Shown: positions 1-11,758, counted from the stretch's first letter. The stretch is 64,000 nt of DNA from Merluccius polli (GCA_030340625.1 JAOPHQ010002315.1:62001-126000); one strand, 5' to 3'. Notes: a model not told the origin generated them from the sequence alone. Made by a program: numbers and translations.

Positions 1-190
1 AACGGGAGCTATGACTTAGCAGAAAGGTATTATAAAAAAACATTAAAAATCATACATAATTTGCCATAAGGGACCAGTATAAACATAAATATTAGGCCAA
101 TTACATTTTAATAGAATAATTTAACTACACAAGTAATCAATACTAATACTAATTCCCAATAACAATAACAAAGAAAAAAGAAATAAATGT
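1..190. other. AT-rich intergenic sequence
   Basis: No gene or recognisable repeat is seen. The stretch is AT-rich and leads into the upstream block of the first odorant receptor. Confidence 0.5.
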
Positions 191-310
191 AGATAGCCAA
201 TGAGATGCATTGGTACCAACTTAGAAGGGATGACGACATCGGCCTGAGAGTTCTCGTCATAGGGTTATGTTGTATATATAATATCGCCATGGATGGTGTC
301 TTCTCAGGAG
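191..310 (+). promoter_or_regulatory. Odorant receptor upstream block, gene 1
   Basis: An inverted CCAAT pair (CCAATG, 5 bases, CATTGG; 197-213) is followed by a TATA-like run at 271-280. The same block precedes every intact receptor in the window, which is the main evidence for function. This copy lacks the CTAG/GTGTTC donor-like site found in genes 3-9. The promoter role is inferred from conservation and position. Confidence 0.55.
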
Positions 311-503
311 ACTTGGTGTTGTGTATTACATTTTTTCCTTGAATTGTGTTAATTTTGGAGTTGCCTGAGCCACGACATCATCCAGGCACTCCAACATGTA
401 ACAAGTGGACTGCTTTGCAAACGTCTTGTTTTTTCCTCAATTTACAAAATCGTGCATCAACGGATACATAAATATATACACTACACATAGGCTACATGTT
501 TAC

Positions 504-1448
504 ATGGCTTTTAACAACTCAACACAATCTGATGGTGCTCCTTTTTCATTGCGAAAGATCAATCACAAGGTCATAGTGGTACAGATTCTGATTACAATTT
601 TTCTGTACCTCAACTGTCTGCTCCTCACAACCTTTTTCAAGAAGGAGGTCTTTCGCAGAAGCATGCGCTACATCTTCTTCGCCTTTACCCTGATGTCAGA
701 CTGCCTGTACCTATTGGTGACCAATGTTGTGCTAATAATGTCCTTCTTTAATATTTTCATACATTTGCAGATCTGTATTCTGCTCATCATAATATTGTCT
801 GTGTACAATTTTGTCTTTCCTATAATACTGACAGCGATGACCCTGGAGCGTTATGTGGCCATCTGCATGCCAATGCGTCACGGGCCCTTATGCACCCCGC
901 GCAGTGCTCTGCACTGTATTCTGATCATCCACACTATCAGCTCCCTACCAATCAGCATCTCTCTCTCAACCTACTTTGCCTCTGTACCTCTCAGCATGTA
1001 CACACAGGTTGGGGTATGCACGATTGAAATGATCATCATTCAAAGATGGCAACGTCATCTCCGATCAGCTTTAAATCAGTTATATTTTGTCATCATGCTT
1101 GTCATCATTGTGTTCTGTTATATTCAAATCATGAAAGCAGCCAGGAAAGCATCAGGAGAGACTAAGAAATCCACAGGGAAGGGACTCAGAACAGTACTTC
1201 TTCATGGTTTTCAGCTCATTCTCTGCCTTACCAGGCTATGGTGCCCCTTTGTTGAAGCTGCTGTCCTGCAAATTGATATTCTTTTATTCATTAATGTGAG
1301 ATACATCAATTACATAATGTTTACTCTTGCCCCGAGATGTCTAAGTTCCCTTGTTTATGGCCTCAGGGACAGAAGGTTTCTTCTAATGTTGAAATATTAT
1401 GCTGTCTTTGGCTTGCGTTATAAATCACCTCCTGTTTTGTTTGAATGA
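504..1448 (+). CDS. Odorant receptor, teleost 131-2-like (gene 1)
   Basis: A single-exon, 314-residue seven-helix receptor, expected at the surface of olfactory neuron cilia, where it would bind an odorant and signal through a G protein. Visible features: N-glycosylation sequon NNST at residues 4-7, TM1 about 21-45, Cys91 at the start of TM3 with a partner Cys in loop 2, LERYVAICMPMRH closing TM3 (ERY in place of DRY), a basic third inner loop, and a TM7 with APRCLSSLVYGLRD in the usual NPxxY region. The start at MAFNNSTQ is chosen because all paralogues begin there; an upstream in-frame ATG at 405 would add 33 unconserved residues. The protein ends VLFE, like gene 3, whereas genes 4-9 end in AD or GD. 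The ligand is unknown. Placement in the 131-2-like group is from recall of family motifs. Confidence 0.9.
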   Translation: MAFNNSTQSDGAPFSLRKINHKVIVVQILITIFLYLNCLLLTTFFKKEVFRRSMRYIFFAFTLMSDCLYLLVTNVVLIMSFFNIFIHLQICILLIIILSVYNFVFPIILTAMTLERYVAICMPMRHGPLCTPRSALHCILIIHTISSLPISISLSTYFASVPLSMYTQVGVCTIEMIIIQRWQRHLRSALNQLYFVIMLVIIVFCYIQIMKAARKASGETKKSTGKGLRTVLLHGFQLILCLTRLWCPFVEAAVLQIDILLFINVRYINYIMFTLAPRCLSSLVYGLRDRRFLLMLKYYAVFGLRYKSPPVLFE

Positions 1449-1552
1449 AAGCTAGAGTTTCTAGGCTTCTGAAGAGTGTAAGAACAGGACTAGTGCAAGA
1501 AGTGATTGTGTGCGTATTCATGCCATTCAAAACAAATCAAATTAAATCACAT

Positions 1553-3085
1553 CTATACCAATCAGCATCATTGTCTCAACCTACTTTGCCTCTGTACCTC
1601 TCAGCATGTACACGCAGGTTGGGCTGTAATCGATTGAAATGGTCATCATTCACAGATGGCAACCTCATCTCCGATCAGCTGTAAATTAGTTATATTTTGT
1701 CATCATGCTTGTCATCATTGTGTTCTGTTACGTTCAAATCATGAAAGCAGCCAGGAAAGCATCAGGAGAGACTAAGAAATCCACAGGGATATGGAGGACT
1801 AAACATGACTTAAGTATAAATAAATAAATAAATCAATGCATAAATAAATGTATAAATAAATGCATAAATAAATAAATAAATAAATACGTAAATAAATGCT
1901 GAAATAAATGCTGAAATAAATAAATAAATGCATGAATAAATGTATAAATAAATGCAGGAATAAATAAATAAATGCGTAAATAAATGCATAAATAAATAAA
2001 TGCATAAATAAATGTATAAATAAATAAATAAAAGAATGAGTAAAAGAATAAATGCTTTATATTTATTTCTACATTTATACATTTCTACATTTATTTATTT
2101 CTGTATTTCTGTGTCCATATGTAAATGAGGTAGGAGGTCCTAACCTCAGTCAACAGCATGATTGGTTACAGGAGTGTGCTCGATTCGGGTCTACTACTTC
2201 TGCCTTACTGACGGAGCTGATTCGTGTACAGGAATGTTGTTGGCTAGCAGCTCGCCCGCTCAGCTAACCGTTAGCTGCAGTTGTTGACATTTGTTACTTA
2301 TGTAGCTTTCAAGCTGGTCAGCCACATCCCGCAGCAGGTCTGCCGGCGGCCTCCCGGTCGAGGCCATTATGCTAACTGGAGCTGGTTTGCAACATTACAG
2401 GGAGGAAGCCTTGGGATCGGGAATCGTTTGCTTTTGTCTGGCTCTACGATTTGACCAATCATGCTGTTGACTGAGGTTAGGACCTCCTACCTCATTTACA
2501 TATGGACACAGAAATACAGAAATTAATAAATGTAGAAATGTAGAAATAAATATAAAGCATTTATTTATTAATTGTTTTATTCATTCTTGTATTTATTTAT
2601 TTATACATTTATTTCTGCATTTATTTATTTATGCATTTATTTATTTATTCCTGTATTTATTTATACATTTATTCATGCATTTATTTATTTATTCATTTAT
2701 TTCAGCATTTATTTATTTATTTATTTCAGCATTTATTTACGTATTTATTTATTTATTTCAGCATTTATTTATGCATTTACTTATTTATACTTAAGTCATG
2801 TTTAGTCCTACAGGGAAGGGACTCAGAACGGTACTTCTTCATGGTTTTCAGCTTATTCTCTGCCTTACCCAGCTGTGGTGCCCTTTTGTTGAAGCTGCTG
2901 TCCTGCAAATTGATATTCTTTTGTTCATTAATGTGAGATACTTCAATTACATAATGTTTACTCTTGCCCCGAGATGTCTAAGTTCCCTTGTTTATGGCCT
3001 CAGGGACAGAAGGTTTCTTCTAATGTTGAAATAATATGCTATCTTTGGCTTGTGTTACAAATCACCTCCTGTTTTGTTTGAATGA
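1553..3085 (+). pseudogene. Truncated odorant receptor, split by a foldback element
   Basis: A receptor fragment starting in TM4/TM5 (ISIPISIIV-like) and running to the VLFE terminus. The first three helices are absent: the sequence passes directly from a copy of the gene 1 3' flank (about 1449-1552) into the middle of a receptor. Frame-disrupting changes lie near 1621-1690. A 1021-base element (1790-2810) interrupts the third inner loop, and a stop (TAT to TAA) occurs at about 3032. The first 25 or so bases resemble genes 4-9, and what follows resembles gene 1, so the fragment is itself mosaic. It is clearly non-functional. Confidence 0.9.
1790..2810. mobile_element. Foldback DNA element FB1 with long inverted repeats
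   Basis: Arms of about 360-377 bases (1790-2166 and 2454-2810) are reverse complements, enclosing a 287-base centre. The outer arms are full of TAAA/TTTA runs. The left end starts TATGGAGGACTAAAC; the right end mirrors it but lacks four bases. It is flanked by the 6-bp direct repeat caggga (1784-1789 and 2811-2816), and the intact receptor paralogues show the empty site. No transposase is seen, so it is non-autonomous. Confidence 0.85.
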
Positions 3086-3868
3086 AAGCTAGAGTTTAGG
3101 CTTCTGAAGAGTGTAAGAACAGGACTAGCGCAAGAAGTGATTGTGTGTGTATTCATGCCATTCAAAACAAATAAAATTAAATCACATATGTTGTATGTAA
3201 TGCTTTGCAGCACACTTCACAGAACGAATACAACCAAATTAAAACAACATAATACATTTTGTAAAATAATGACATGTACAGTATTAAAAAACAGAATGGC
3301 AAAGCAATTTAGGGAACCAAAACCGATCTGAATTAAACCAATAGGGGTTGTATGGGGGAGTAAACTGTACAAAATACAAAAATACACGATGAATAAGGTA
3401 AAACAAGACTTAAAAATGCTTTTTAAGTCTTGACCGATTTAGCGGCCTCAGATCCAGAGGCATGCTGTTCCAGAGGTCATGGTCTATATGCCCTAACATA
3501 ACCATACATTTTCGTTCTCGTGTTTGGGATGGCTAGCACCAGGGAGTTCGAGGATCTGAGGGCCCAGCCAGGGATTTGGGCCGAAGGTTACCAATATGAG
3601 CAGAGAAAATGTATTTGATTGTTCTTTTGAAATGTAAAATGTGCAAAATTAAACTCAAAATGTCACATTGAACAAAGACAAATAAATAACCGTAATGAAT
3701 GTCATGGCAAGGCACGACATTTCTTACTTTTGAGTCTAAAGATATACATAGCTACACATCTAACACGTGCTTTGTAGAGAATGAGAATATATATATATAC
3801 ATTTGTTTTTCCTTCATTTCATATTTTATAATTTATATTGTTGCATAAAAGATTACTTTTTTTATTTA
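3086..3868. other. Receptor 3' flank with a possible LINE remnant
   Basis: About 3086-3330 and 3585-3720 match the 3' flank of gene 3 (8100-8420 and 8495-8640), so this is part of the duplicated unit. Between them, the minus strand reads a DLWNSMPLDLR-like string, reminiscent of the C-terminal tail of fish LINE reverse transcriptases. A short hairpin (12-base arms, 3-base loop) lies at 3405-3431. Confidence 0.4.
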
Positions 3869-4790
3869 CAGTCGAGAAGACAAATGGCATGAAACAAAAG
3901 TTCACTGAACGTGGGTATCCCATACAGCGTCAAAATGAAACATTCCAAACGGCCCTCATGCAACCTCTGGAAGTAGTAACAGTAAACCCAAAAATGGAAT
4001 CACACAAACCTGTCTAGACCTACTTCCCAATGGTCTCTATGTGCACAATGTAACAACATGATCAAGTGTGAGTATTTCTGTCATCCACATATTGGAAAAA
4101 GATTTCAGATAAATAATATAATTCCAACTTCCACTACCCGTGTTAACTATATGATTAAATGCCCCTGTGGTCTAGCCCATGTGGGGAAGACCTCTCGTCC
4201 CCTAAAATGGAGAATGAGACGCAAGAGTCCTGTCAGGAGAAATGACAGGGAATATCCAGTAGTTGTGCATTTCAACAACTTAAAACATGATCTATCCTCA
4301 TTTAGATTCTGTTGGACTGAGAAGGTCAACTCTGTATTGAATCTACACAAACCCTCACACCGAATGGTCTAAATGAGGATATGCCATGGAATGTGACGCT
4401 GTGAAATATATTGGTCTTGCCTTCCTAACGACCTATGAAGTCTTGTTTGAACGATGTACCATTGCAAATATTCTGAACGTTGTATTTATGTATAATTGTA
4501 AATATGTCTTACTTTGCGGAACTATTGTCACAATTATTTTGTTGTCCTTTTGGATTATGAAGATTGTATTTGTATATCTGTTATTGGTATTGTACCCTAT
4601 ACCCTTACATAATTATTGTGGTCATTATGTGACAACTGTCAACACAGAGAGGGGGCTTAATCTACAAAAGAAGGTGACAAGCCAATTTTGACAGATCAGT
4701 CTGACAAAGGTCTAGTACCGAAACATTACATCTAATAAAGGTGTTGCATTGTAAGCTGCTGAGTTCAAGAGTTTTTTCAATTCAAAGATG
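3869..4790 (+). mobile_element. Penelope-like retroelement, 3' fragment
   Basis: The fragment carries the C-terminal endonuclease of a Penelope-like element (separate entry), followed by a 3' tail with CCGAAACATTACATC and AATAAAG, typical of this class in fish. No reverse transcriptase domain is present upstream, so the copy is 5'-truncated. The boundaries are approximate because no target duplication was found. Confidence 0.7.
4030..4390 (+). pseudogene. GIY-YIG endonuclease domain of a Penelope-like element
   Basis: The longest open stretch is 4058-4372. Just upstream and at its start is a cysteine motif (CAQC...CEYFCHPHIGK), as in Neptune-type Penelope elements. Then come CPCGLAHVGKTSRPLKWRMR, a degenerate GIY-YIG core (GLAHVGKT where YVGKT is usual) and its conserved arginine, followed by VVHFNNLKH. 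The expected LNED end motif appears just after a frame change near 4370. In intact elements this domain nicks target DNA for reverse transcription. Here it is a relic. Confidence 0.7.
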
Positions 4791-6504
4791 AGGTGAGTGA
4801 AATTAAGATCACCTTCTGGTTAAGCAGGCCTATATTTAGTCAAGGAGCATTTTTACTGTTACGGTGCAGTTGTATAGTATATGTAGTAGTTTGAATATAG
4901 TTTGTAAACTTTAATAACAACATGTAAGGAAAGCGATGCTCCATGTTATCCATGCAAATAGATAAATGTTCCGAAGGTAACAGGACCTATATAAAATGTA
5001 ATAAAACTAATCACATTTTGCTTAAAATTATGCATTTGTGCTAAAGTTATATTTTTGTATGGGAGTCTAGATAGCATAGATGGTCAAAACAATGTGTTTG
5101 AAAACTTGAGATCAACACCATTAATGCTGGCTTACAGACTGAGGTGACCGATTTATCACTAGAAATAAGTATTTGCGCACTTAGGTACCACTAATAGTTC
5201 TCGAGAGTGAGTTCTCAATATGGGAACAATGTTTTCTCCAGCGTTATCCCACATTGGGCAATTAGTTGTATTGTTGACATAGTTATGGAAAAACATTGGA
5301 TACACACAAGATTAAGTGCTTCATCTGGGGACTCATTATAACCTCAGTGATCATGCTATGCTGTTAGCCTCATTAGCTAATACGAATGAAACTTAATAAC
5401 ATCTAATTCCACTCAACAGTACAAAAAAAAAGACTTGAATGTAAGTGTACAAATGTATGTTTATACATATGTATGTGTAGGTTGGTAGGCTATTTGTATG
5501 TATATGGATGTATGTGCATGTAGGTCTGCATGTTTGAATATGTATATAGCTATGTTGTAGCTGCTGCTGTAACTTCAAACATAACATCACATATCACCAT
5601 ATGCAAACTGCCTAGAATGTCCACAATAGCAAGTTAACACACATTGCTAATGTCAAGAGCGCAAAATATCAAGAGTGCAAAATGGCAAGCGCCAAGCCAG
5701 ACCTCCCTCTCTCATTCAGTTCTCGGGTCTGGGAACACTTTGGTTTCCCTGTAAACAGTGTCAGCCAAAGAGTTGTCGATAGAAGTGCCAGTACTATGGC
5801 TACCTGCCTCGCACTGCTGGTTTCTCTGGAAGCTAAGTGGGGCTGGTCTGGTCTCTCCTTGAATGGGACCCCACATGGTGTTGGTAGAGGTGTTGAAGGG
5901 CCATTAGGGGGTGCTCATCCCTCTGGCCTACGTAATATCCCCAATGCCCCAGGACGGAGATGGGGACTCTGTCCCGAACCTTATCTTTCAACCACATACA
6001 TAAATAACATTTTAAAACCTGTAACAAAAAACATATAATCCCCCACAGATACAATTCATATAGCTAAATTAAAAGTATCAGATAGCCTATGTGCATGGCT
6101 GCAACTTTTTATCGAACAAGACATCACATCCTGTTATCAGGGTGGTTATAATCCAAAGACGACGCGGACAGTTGGAAGATGTTTTGCAAGCAGTTTCCCT
6201 GTAAATTGGTGCCATGGTTTGGAAAGGACTGCAGTAGAGACCTTATGTGCAGTAGAGACTTGGACCTGGGATGCCAGCCACTGGTCACCATTGAGCCTGC
6301 TGGAGATATTATGGGCCTATCAATTAAACATCTGTGGAGGAGGGGGCCCACCTGATTACCCCAAAGAAGTGAATACCCCCCTACCCCCACCCAAGACAGA
6401 AAAAACAAAAGTACTGATTAGGATTTGAGTGGACTGAGAAGGATTAGAAAGTCAAGTCAAGTCCTATGAGCTCAAACTGACACACCCAATAACAACATCT
6501 ACAT
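4791..6504. other. Intergenic spacer upstream of gene 3
   Basis: About 4880-5400 and 6260-6400 match the spacers upstream of the other receptors (blocks with 'cattaagtgcttcatctggg' and 'gagggggcccacctgatta'), so this is duplicated unit sequence. A TA/TG-rich simple tract lies at about 5440-5540. At 5660-6050 I recognise nothing; the open frames there are short and show no family motif. Confidence 0.5.
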
Positions 6505-6640
6505 TTAGATAGCCAATGACATATAGTTTTACCAACTTAGAAGGGATGACGACATTGGATTGTTAGTGATCTCGTTCTCTCTATTCATTGGGTTATGTTG
6601 TATTTATATATCGCCCTGCGTGGTGCCATCTCAGAACACT
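6505..6640 (+). promoter_or_regulatory. Odorant receptor upstream block, gene 3
   Basis: CCAATGAC at 6513-6520 keeps the left CCAAT half, but the right half is lost. The TATA-like run TATTTATATA is at 6601-6610, followed by CGCCCTGC and a CTAG/GTGTTC donor-like site near 6640. The promoter role is inferred from conservation. Confidence 0.55.
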
Positions 6641-6796
6641 AGGTGTTCAAATCGTGTGTCACTTTTTCTTTCTGGAACAGTGTTGTTTTTTCATAAATTT
6701 ACAATTTCATTCCATGGACAACATCAAAAAGGAAGTTTAGGTAATGGTGCATGAGTGTGTATTTGCATACAACTGATACATACACTATATGTTTAC

Positions 6797-7732
6797 ATGG
6801 CTTATAACAACTCAACACAATATGATGGTGCTCCTTTTTCATTGCGAAAGATCAATCACAAGGTCATAGTGGTACAGATCCTGATCACAATTTTTCTGTA
6901 CCTCAACTGTCTGCTCCTCACAACCTTTTTCAAGAAGGAGATTTTTCGCAGAAGCATGCGCTACATCTTCTTCGCTTATACCCTGATGTCGGACTGCCTG
7001 TACCTATTGGTGACCAATGTTATGCTAATCTTGTCCTTCTTTCAGATTTTCATGCACATTTGGCTCTGTCTTCTCCTCCTCCTAGTACTGTCTGTGTACA
7101 CTTTTGTCTTTCCCATAACACTGACAGCGATGACCCTGGAGCGTTATGTGGCCATCTGCATGCCAATGCAGCATGGGGCCTTATGCACCCCACGCAGCGC
7201 TCTGCACTGTATTCTGATCATCAACGCTATCAGCTCCCTACCAATCAGCATCTCACTCTCAACCTACTTTGCCTCAGTGCCTCTCAGCAGCTATACACAG
7301 GTTGGGGTGTGCTCGATTGAAATACTCATCATTCACAGATGGCTTCGTTCAACTGTTACTCAGTTATACTTTGTCATCATGCTTGTCATCATTGTGTTCT
7401 GTTATGTTCAAATCATGAGAGCAGCCAGGAAAGCATCAGGAGAGACGAAGACATCCACAGGGAAGGGACTCAGAACGGTACTTCTTCATGGTTTTCAGCT
7501 TATTCTCTGCCTTACCCAGCTGTGGTGCCCTTTTGTTGAAGCTGCTGTCCTGCAAATTGATATTCTTTTGTTCATTAATGTGAGATACTTCAATTACATA
7601 ATGTTTACTCTTGCCCCGAGATGTCTAAGTTCCCTTGTTTATGGCCTCAGAGACAGAAATTTTCTTCTAATTTTGAAATACTATGCTGTCTTTGGCTTGT
7701 GTTATAAATCACCTCCTGTATTGTTTGAATGA
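6797..7732 (+). CDS. Odorant receptor, teleost 131-2-like (gene 3)
   Basis: A 311-residue intronless receptor starting MAYNNSTQYDG with a good start context. It is closest to gene 1: it shares SLRKINHKVIVVQ at the N terminus, LTTFFKKE after TM1 and the VLFE end. Unique features are MPMQH instead of MPMRH just after the ERY motif, and a three-residue shortening between the second extracellular loop and TM5 (HRWLRSTVTQLYF). The Cys91 and loop-2 Cys pair is kept. An AATAAA at about 8294 is a candidate polyadenylation signal. An upstream in-frame ATG at 6755 is not favoured because paralogues do not conserve it. The reading frame is intact and it is probably functional. Confidence 0.9.
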   Translation: MAYNNSTQYDGAPFSLRKINHKVIVVQILITIFLYLNCLLLTTFFKKEIFRRSMRYIFFAYTLMSDCLYLLVTNVMLILSFFQIFMHIWLCLLLLLVLSVYTFVFPITLTAMTLERYVAICMPMQHGALCTPRSALHCILIINAISSLPISISLSTYFASVPLSSYTQVGVCSIEILIIHRWLRSTVTQLYFVIMLVIIVFCYVQIMRAARKASGETKTSTGKGLRTVLLHGFQLILCLTQLWCPFVEAAVLQIDILLFINVRYFNYIMFTLAPRCLSSLVYGLRDRNFLLILKYYAVFGLCYKSPPVLFE

Positions 7733-8794
7733 AAGCTAGGTTTTTAGTTTCGAGTTTTTAGACTTTTGAAGAGAAAATACATGTATTGAAAAATATATTA
7801 AACATGCAGTAAATCAAATAGAACAGGTAATTTCACAACAGCTTGTTGTTTTCTTTCTTTGCTCAGATGGGCAGTGTTCCTCTTGTAGTCCACCATTGTG
7901 GACTAAAAGTGTGGCATTTGTTTTGGCCCAGTGTTTGGCCTGCCCCCAGCAGTCCTGATTACTGACAAAGTAAAGTTGTGCAAAAGGCAGATGAGCCCCA
8001 GCTTGCCTGCTCTGCCAGCCTGTTAGTTAGTAGTGTGCACTAACTATGGACATCACCCATAATATCTCCTCTCATACATTACAACTAAATCAGTCACAAG
8101 ATTCCAAAACACAGGACTAGTGCAAGAGGTGATTGTGTGTATTCATGCCATTCAAAACTAATCAAATTAAATCACTTATTTTGTATGTAGTGCTATGCAA
8201 TGCACTTCACAGACAAAAATACAAATACAACTGAATTAAACCTGCACTCTAGTGGCTGAAGTTGGAGCTACAGTTAATTTTCGTCATTTTCTGAATAAAA
8301 CGATTAGTAGAGAAACATGGATGGATTGACATGTGAATGTGGTGTTTCATTTACAGTATTAAAACATAGAATAATAATATAACAAATGAATGAAACATCT
8401 GAATTAAGGCAATAGGCTGTTGTATCTATGAGGACAATAATAATAATAATAATAATAATAATACCTGTCCGACTGCCAGTTACATGTGTGGGCAGAAGGT
8501 CACCAATATAAGGAGATACATTTGATTTGATTGTTCATTTAAAATGAAAAATGTGACAATATAAAACTTCAAATGTCACAAAAACAAATAAATAAACATT
8601 ATGAATGCCATGGCAATGGATATTTCATACCTTCGATTATAAAATGTAATCTATGCCTCAAGTGCTTTGTAGAGAATGAGAATAAGACACTCAATTAATA
8701 TTGTATTAGTCAGATTATTTAAGGTAGAAAATGTTTTGTTCCATAAAATATTTTTCTTATATGTGCGCAAGGACAGAAGGCCGACAGAGAAAGT

Positions 8795-8834
<40 letters not shown>

Positions 8835-8848
8835 AACATTTTAAAAAG
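7733..8848. other. 3' flank of gene 3
   Basis: This is unit-type flank: CAGTGTTTGG-rich stretches and the 'ggactagtgcaagaggtg' block are shared with other receptor flanks. It includes an (AAT)n tract at 8433-8463 and a (GA)n tract at 8802-8832. No gene is seen. Confidence 0.5.
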
Positions 8849-9794
8849 GAGGGATGACGGTTGATACGTGCATCCCAGTATCGGCCGATCAGTATCGGCC
8901 GATATTTGCGTTGTTGACTGCCATCGGCCTATCGGCAAATAAGTGGACATTCGCCGTTGGCAGCGGCCGATGTTTATCTGTTTTATCACATACATTTTGT
9001 GTTGTGTTATTTGCGGTGTGACTTGCCATTTGGGAGAAGCCCCAACAGGTGGTACTATAATACCGCTACTATAATACTGTACATTAAACTTGTATAAGGT
9101 GTGTAGGCCCACAGCATTCATCCTGTCATATGTGTAAAATATCAGAAATGAAAGCGAAACTAATCACACTTTCTGTCTGACTACACTGTGTGTGCGCTAC
9201 GCTATAATAATATCAGTTATGTTATTTATGTGACTCATTTGAACAAAACACTTAGGTTTCTAAATGGTATTATTTCTATAAGTTGATGGGATGTGGACGA
9301 TCAGATAGCAAGTTGTGTGTTCACTGTTGAACTGAAAGACGCACTGTGCACGGGAGAGATAAAGAGACAAATATAAATGCTGAGGGTGACTTATTGTCGT
9401 TCTTTCGTTAGACACAATGTGATAATGTAATCATTTGCACCATGGTTATATTTACCATTTACTGGACTATTACTGCATCGGTGGCAGCGTGAAAATATTT
9501 TTTCTAAAAATAGATAGCAAAATAGCACATTTTACCCTGCTAAGGGTACACCAGTTTTGTGTGGGTTCAAGCTGTTTGATAGACTATAGCTGTGTATGGT
9601 GTGTGGGGGGCTGCTATAGGTTATATTAAAGGTTGTTGTTTCATAAATGTATTCGTAGGATTTAATGTGTGCTCATTCAAAAGAGTGTGATGAAATAAAA
9701 AACAAAAACAAAAAAAAAACATCGGCATCGGCCAAATTGTTATTTTAAACATCGGTTTTGGGATCGGCCCAGAATTTCATCGGTGCATCCCTAA
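8849..9794. mobile_element. Degenerate hAT-like element remnant
   Basis: The right end reads CATCGGTGCATCCCTA, a terminus common in fish hAT elements. The left end near 8849 (GAGGGATGACGGTTGA) looks like its diverged mirror. Copies of TATCGGCCGAT cluster just inside the left end. No transposase is found. The left boundary and superfamily are tentative. Confidence 0.4.
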
Positions 9795-11758
9795 TTATTT
9801 TCTCTAGCCTATTATCAAGTCGATAGACTTGGACGATCGTAACTTTTAAGTCATTATACATGTTGTTGGAGTTAGTGTCTTGGCGAACAAACTAAGCTAG
9901 CCAAAGAATACCGCTAGCTTACCACCTGGACATAGTACATAGTAGTGGCCTAGTACATTTTATTGTCCATGGACATGGTGAATTATTGTTTTGTTTTAAC
10001 CATGTATTTTATTATTTCTACCTCCGAAACGTTTTTTATTATATAAGGTTTTGCTTGGTTTGACAATTTTTATTTTAGACTGCCCCCGGCTAATTTCTGA
10101 CCCATTCGGACACCTCTTCCCTGATTGCTTTGGGGAATCAATTGTAGCCTGTCAATCACAGTTGCGTGAATACAAGACTTCTCAATGGTGGAGAACGTAG
10201 GGAGGTGTGGGGGGGGGCAGAGAGGGAGGGGACATTGATTTGGGTTGCTTATTTACAAAATCTCAACTCTAAAATATTACCTACACCTTTAAGCACACAT
10301 TGGCAATGTAAACTGCATCAACTAGGTGGTGGAGGTGCAGCACATTGCGTCACGTAATCAAACGCATGGCAAAAGCATGGTCTATGTTAAAGCTGTCATT
10401 TATTACTAGGTGTATTTAGATTTATTTGTACTGTAAGTATTGAGCAGTCATTGCAGGACCGTCATATTGGGACATGTGTGGTCAGAATCAGTCATTTGCA
10501 ACCTTTGACCTTGCCACCTGTTGTTGAAGCTGGGGTTGTCGTGCAGTTCAAGAATGATACCTGTTCCAGTGTCTTACACTGTTTTAACCGAAGATCCAAA
10601 ACTGTAAAACAACCAGGTCTTTACACAGTGCCTGTGTAAAGGGCAATGATATATTTTTCATAATATGGAGGGTTTGAAAACAAGAAAGAAGCCTTCATCG
10701 AGTGCCTCACAAGATGTGATTTGTCCCGAAACCTAGAACTGTCTTGGCAAAACCAAATACTGTACAGAAAACGCAAGAACACAGAACCATGAGTTTTTGT
10801 ACTTGCAAACAGACTAGTAGCCTAATCATTATTTGGACACTTAGGTAACACTACATCCTGTACATCTGTTCACAATATGTTTACTACAGCTTTATCCCAC
10901 ATAGGGCAACTAGTTGTATTGCTGACATAGTTATGGAAAAACATTGGATACACACAAGGCATACTGTCATCATTAAGTGCTTCATCTGGGACTCATTACC
11001 ATCAGTGATCATGCTATACTGTTAGCCTCATTAGCTAATGTGAATGAATGGATAACCTCTAATCTAATTCCAATTCAACTGTACCCATTTAAAAACTTTT
11101 TTCTAAATATATACAACACTTGTGTATACATGTGTGAAAATATATTTATATATGTATGTATATGTGTGCATGTGTGTACATGTACATATGTATATATCTA
11201 TATGGCTAAGAGAAGCCAGCAAGTCTTTAAGAATAGAATGAACAACTGCAGGTAAGTTACTACCGGGTGGGATATACTTTGATAAGAAGATTTTGGCAGG
11301 GTACAATATAATAATTGAGATGTGTGCTGTTTGTTTAATGATGCCAGGAGTTTCCTACCATCTTCCTAACATCTCTGTGTGCTTGTAGTCCTTGTCATAC
11401 AAATGTGTATAATCCCTCTTGCGCATAAAGTCTTGCTTCAAACTGGTTCATCTTAAAATAAACAGAGACTGGGACACAATAGTTCACATTTTACAGATAC
11501 CAAATATTTAGAGATACCAGGAGCTGAAGCTGAGATGAAGTTGAGCTGTTGAGCCCTCTGGAAATGTTCTGGGCCTGTCAATGAAACATCTGTGAAGGAG
11601 GGGGCCCCACCTTATTACCCAAAAATAAGTAAATACCCTGACCCCCATCAAGACATCATAACTAAAGAAAGAAATTGCTGATTACTATAAGATTATTTAC
11701 AACTTAAAATCAAATCATATGAGCTCAAATTAAATATCCCAAAAACATCTAAATGTAG
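9795..11758. other. Spacer upstream of gene 4
   Basis: I recognise nothing firm in 9795-10850, which includes a G-rich tract at 10205-10235. From about 10850 onward the sequence matches the other receptor upstream spacers, including the TA/TG-rich stretch at 11105-11210. No gene is supported. Confidence 0.5.

Noticed and set aside
1799..2805. Several 68-101 codon frames rich in YLFIYLF
   Set aside because: They are translations of TAAA/TTTA repeats in the arms of FB1.
5682..6038. A 118-codon plus-strand frame
   Set aside because: No motif, no conservation in the other units and an overlapping antisense frame; I cannot support it as a gene.
7060..7320. Open frames of 66-86 codons inside each receptor, in another frame on the same strand (also at 12463, 17535, 30379, 40854, 45483, 60016)
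   Set aside because: They recur only because the receptors are similar; they are frame shadows with no independent motifs or start context.
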